From UBA3222 sp002363035 (GTDB lineage: Bacteria; Verrucomicrobiota; Verrucomicrobiia; Opitutales; UBA9783), in assembly GCA_946646575.1 (NCBI GenBank), contig CAMPCR010000026.1:1-12562 (forward strand): a DNA stretch of 12,562 nucleotides. The letters run 5' to 3'. A program made the translations under genes and the position numbers. Shown in pieces: positions 11,719-12,562 of this stretch (within the stretch, counting starts at the first letter, position 1; every line of letters begins with the position of its first letter). Below the pieces are notes generated by a model. The model made no database searches. It was not told where the DNA came from and saw only the letters and a list, made by a program, of their open reading frames with translations.

Positions 11719-12462
11719 ATGTCCGGACACAGCAAATGGAAGACCATTAAACACGCCAAAGCCGCCACGGATGCGAAGCGCGGCAAGACATTTAGCCTCA
11801 TCGGTAAGGAAATTACGCTCGCCGTGAAAGCGGGCGGCGGCAATCCGGATTTTAATCCGCAATTGCGTACCGTTTTGGCGAAGGCAAAAGCCGCTAATAT
11901 GCCGAACGAGAACATTCAGCGCGCGATTAAGAAGGGAACCGGTGAAATCGAAGGTGCGCAAATCGAAGAATTGACCTACGAAGGCTACGGCCCGAACGGT
12001 GTCGGTTTTATGGTCGAAGTCACGACCGACAACAAGAACCGCGCGGTTTCGGACGTGCGCAACGCTTTTGCCAAGTGCGGCGGCAATTTGGCAGCTTCGG
12101 GCGCATTGGCGTTCACGTTTCAGCGCAAAGGGCAATTTCTCATTGCAAAAGACAAAATCGATGAAGAAAAATTGATGGAATTGGCTCTGGAAGCGGGCGC
12201 GGAGGATATTGTTACCGAAGAAGATCATTACGAAGTGACCTGCGCCGTGACGGACTTTTATACGCTTTCAAAAACCTTCGAAGAAGCGAAACTTGAACCG
12301 GATGCCGCCGAATTGGTATATCTGCCGCTCAACACAGTTCCTGTGAACGATAAAGAAACGGCGGAGAAGCTCGATAAATTAACCGAACGTTTGGAAGACA
12401 TCGAAGACGTGAAGGCGGTGTATTCGAATTATGAATTGACGGGGGGATTGGTGGAGGAGTGA
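11719..12462 (+). CDS. yebC: YebC/PmpR-family protein
   Basis: 247 aa, full length. YebC-family proteins are abundant cytoplasmic factors, described variously as transcriptional regulators and, more recently, as translation factors that relieve ribosome stalls. The N-terminus MSGHSKWKTIKHAKAATDAK (1-20) and RGKTF are the family hallmark. NMPNENIQRAIKKGTGE, YEGYGPNGVGFMVEV, DNKNRAVSDVRNAFAKCGGNL and ALEAGAEDIVTEEDHYEV follow in the expected order, and the protein ends in an acidic tail. It begins three bases after the yidC stop, so it probably shares that transcript, although no separate Shine-Dalgarno is visible. This linkage to rpmH-yidC is not universal. After its stop the sequence becomes AT-rich and shows no further gene or terminator. 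Confidence 0.97.
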   Translation: MSGHSKWKTIKHAKAATDAKRGKTFSLIGKEITLAVKAGGGNPDFNPQLRTVLAKAKAANMPNENIQRAIKKGTGEIEGAQIEELTYEGYGPNGVGFMVEVTTDNKNRAVSDVRNAFAKCGGNLAASGALAFTFQRKGQFLIAKDKIDEEKLMELALEAGAEDIVTEEDHYEVTCAVTDFYTLSKTFEEAKLEPDAAELVYLPLNTVPVNDKETAEKLDKLTERLEDIEDVKAVYSNYELTGGLVEE

Positions 12463-12562
12463 GATGGAAAAGATAGGGATATTGGTGTGATTGTAGGATT
12501 TGTAATTCCGTAAGATGATTTTATAAGATTATGTTTTTCGAGAGATTATTTAGATATTCGAA

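Noticed and set aside
12463..12562. Small coding start after yebC (ATG at 12464)
   Set aside because: It closes after eight codons; the rest of the 100 bp is AT-rich with no supported feature.

Overview
The window reads as bacterial chromosome from a Gram-negative, lipopolysaccharide-type organism. It encodes an outer-membrane barrel protein with a signal peptide, a YidC with the large periplasmic domain typical of Gram-negatives, and an ArnT/ArnC-like pair acting on undecaprenyl-linked sugar. The YidC core (DLSMPDTV, QMKVTPMP, FFCYNFPAALVLYWTVQN) and the lone prepilin with a YYGIWP segment remind me most of Verrucomicrobiota and other PVC bacteria. That placement is inference from memory and is only moderately sure. 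No tRNA, rRNA, CRISPR array, insertion sequence or integrase was recognised.

Layout. Positions 1-767 hold the 5' two-thirds or more of an outer-membrane protein gene on the minus strand, running off the left edge. It is divergent from everything else, which is all on the plus strand. A 265-bp divergent spacer (768-1032) contains a good sigma70-type promoter for the barrel gene and a very G-rich stretch with a run of nine G. Next come ffh (SRP GTPase) and pgpA (phosphatidylglycerophosphatase A), overlapping by 4 bp. A lone prepilin-like gene follows, then a 250-bp spacer packed with short hairpins, then a WalJ/YycJ-type metallo-beta-lactamase-fold gene.

The envelope-sugar block (4843-7716) begins with an 11.8-copy GTTCT tandem repeat and a long perfect hairpin ending next to a Shine-Dalgarno. 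These precede an ArnT-like (GT83) transferase translationally coupled (GTGA overlap) to an ArnC-like GT2 polyprenyl-phosphate glycosyltransferase. After a 461-bp stretch with no convincing gene comes a bacterioferritin-family protein that has lost most ferroxidase ligands and the haem methionine. Another spacer with a CTTT microsatellite leads into the conserved cluster rpmH-rnpA-yidD-yidC, extended by yebC. The last 100 bp (12463-12562) are AT-rich and show no gene.

How the genes work together. ffh, yidD and yidC all serve insertion or targeting of membrane proteins. rpmH, rnpA and yebC serve ribosome assembly, tRNA maturation and translation or transcription control. pgpA, arnC-like and arnT-like act on envelope lipids. 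The most interesting material is the regulatory-looking DNA in front of the arnT-like gene, the apparently ferroxidase-dead bacterioferritin, the prepilin lacking Glu5, and the hairpin-dense spacer before the WalJ-like gene.
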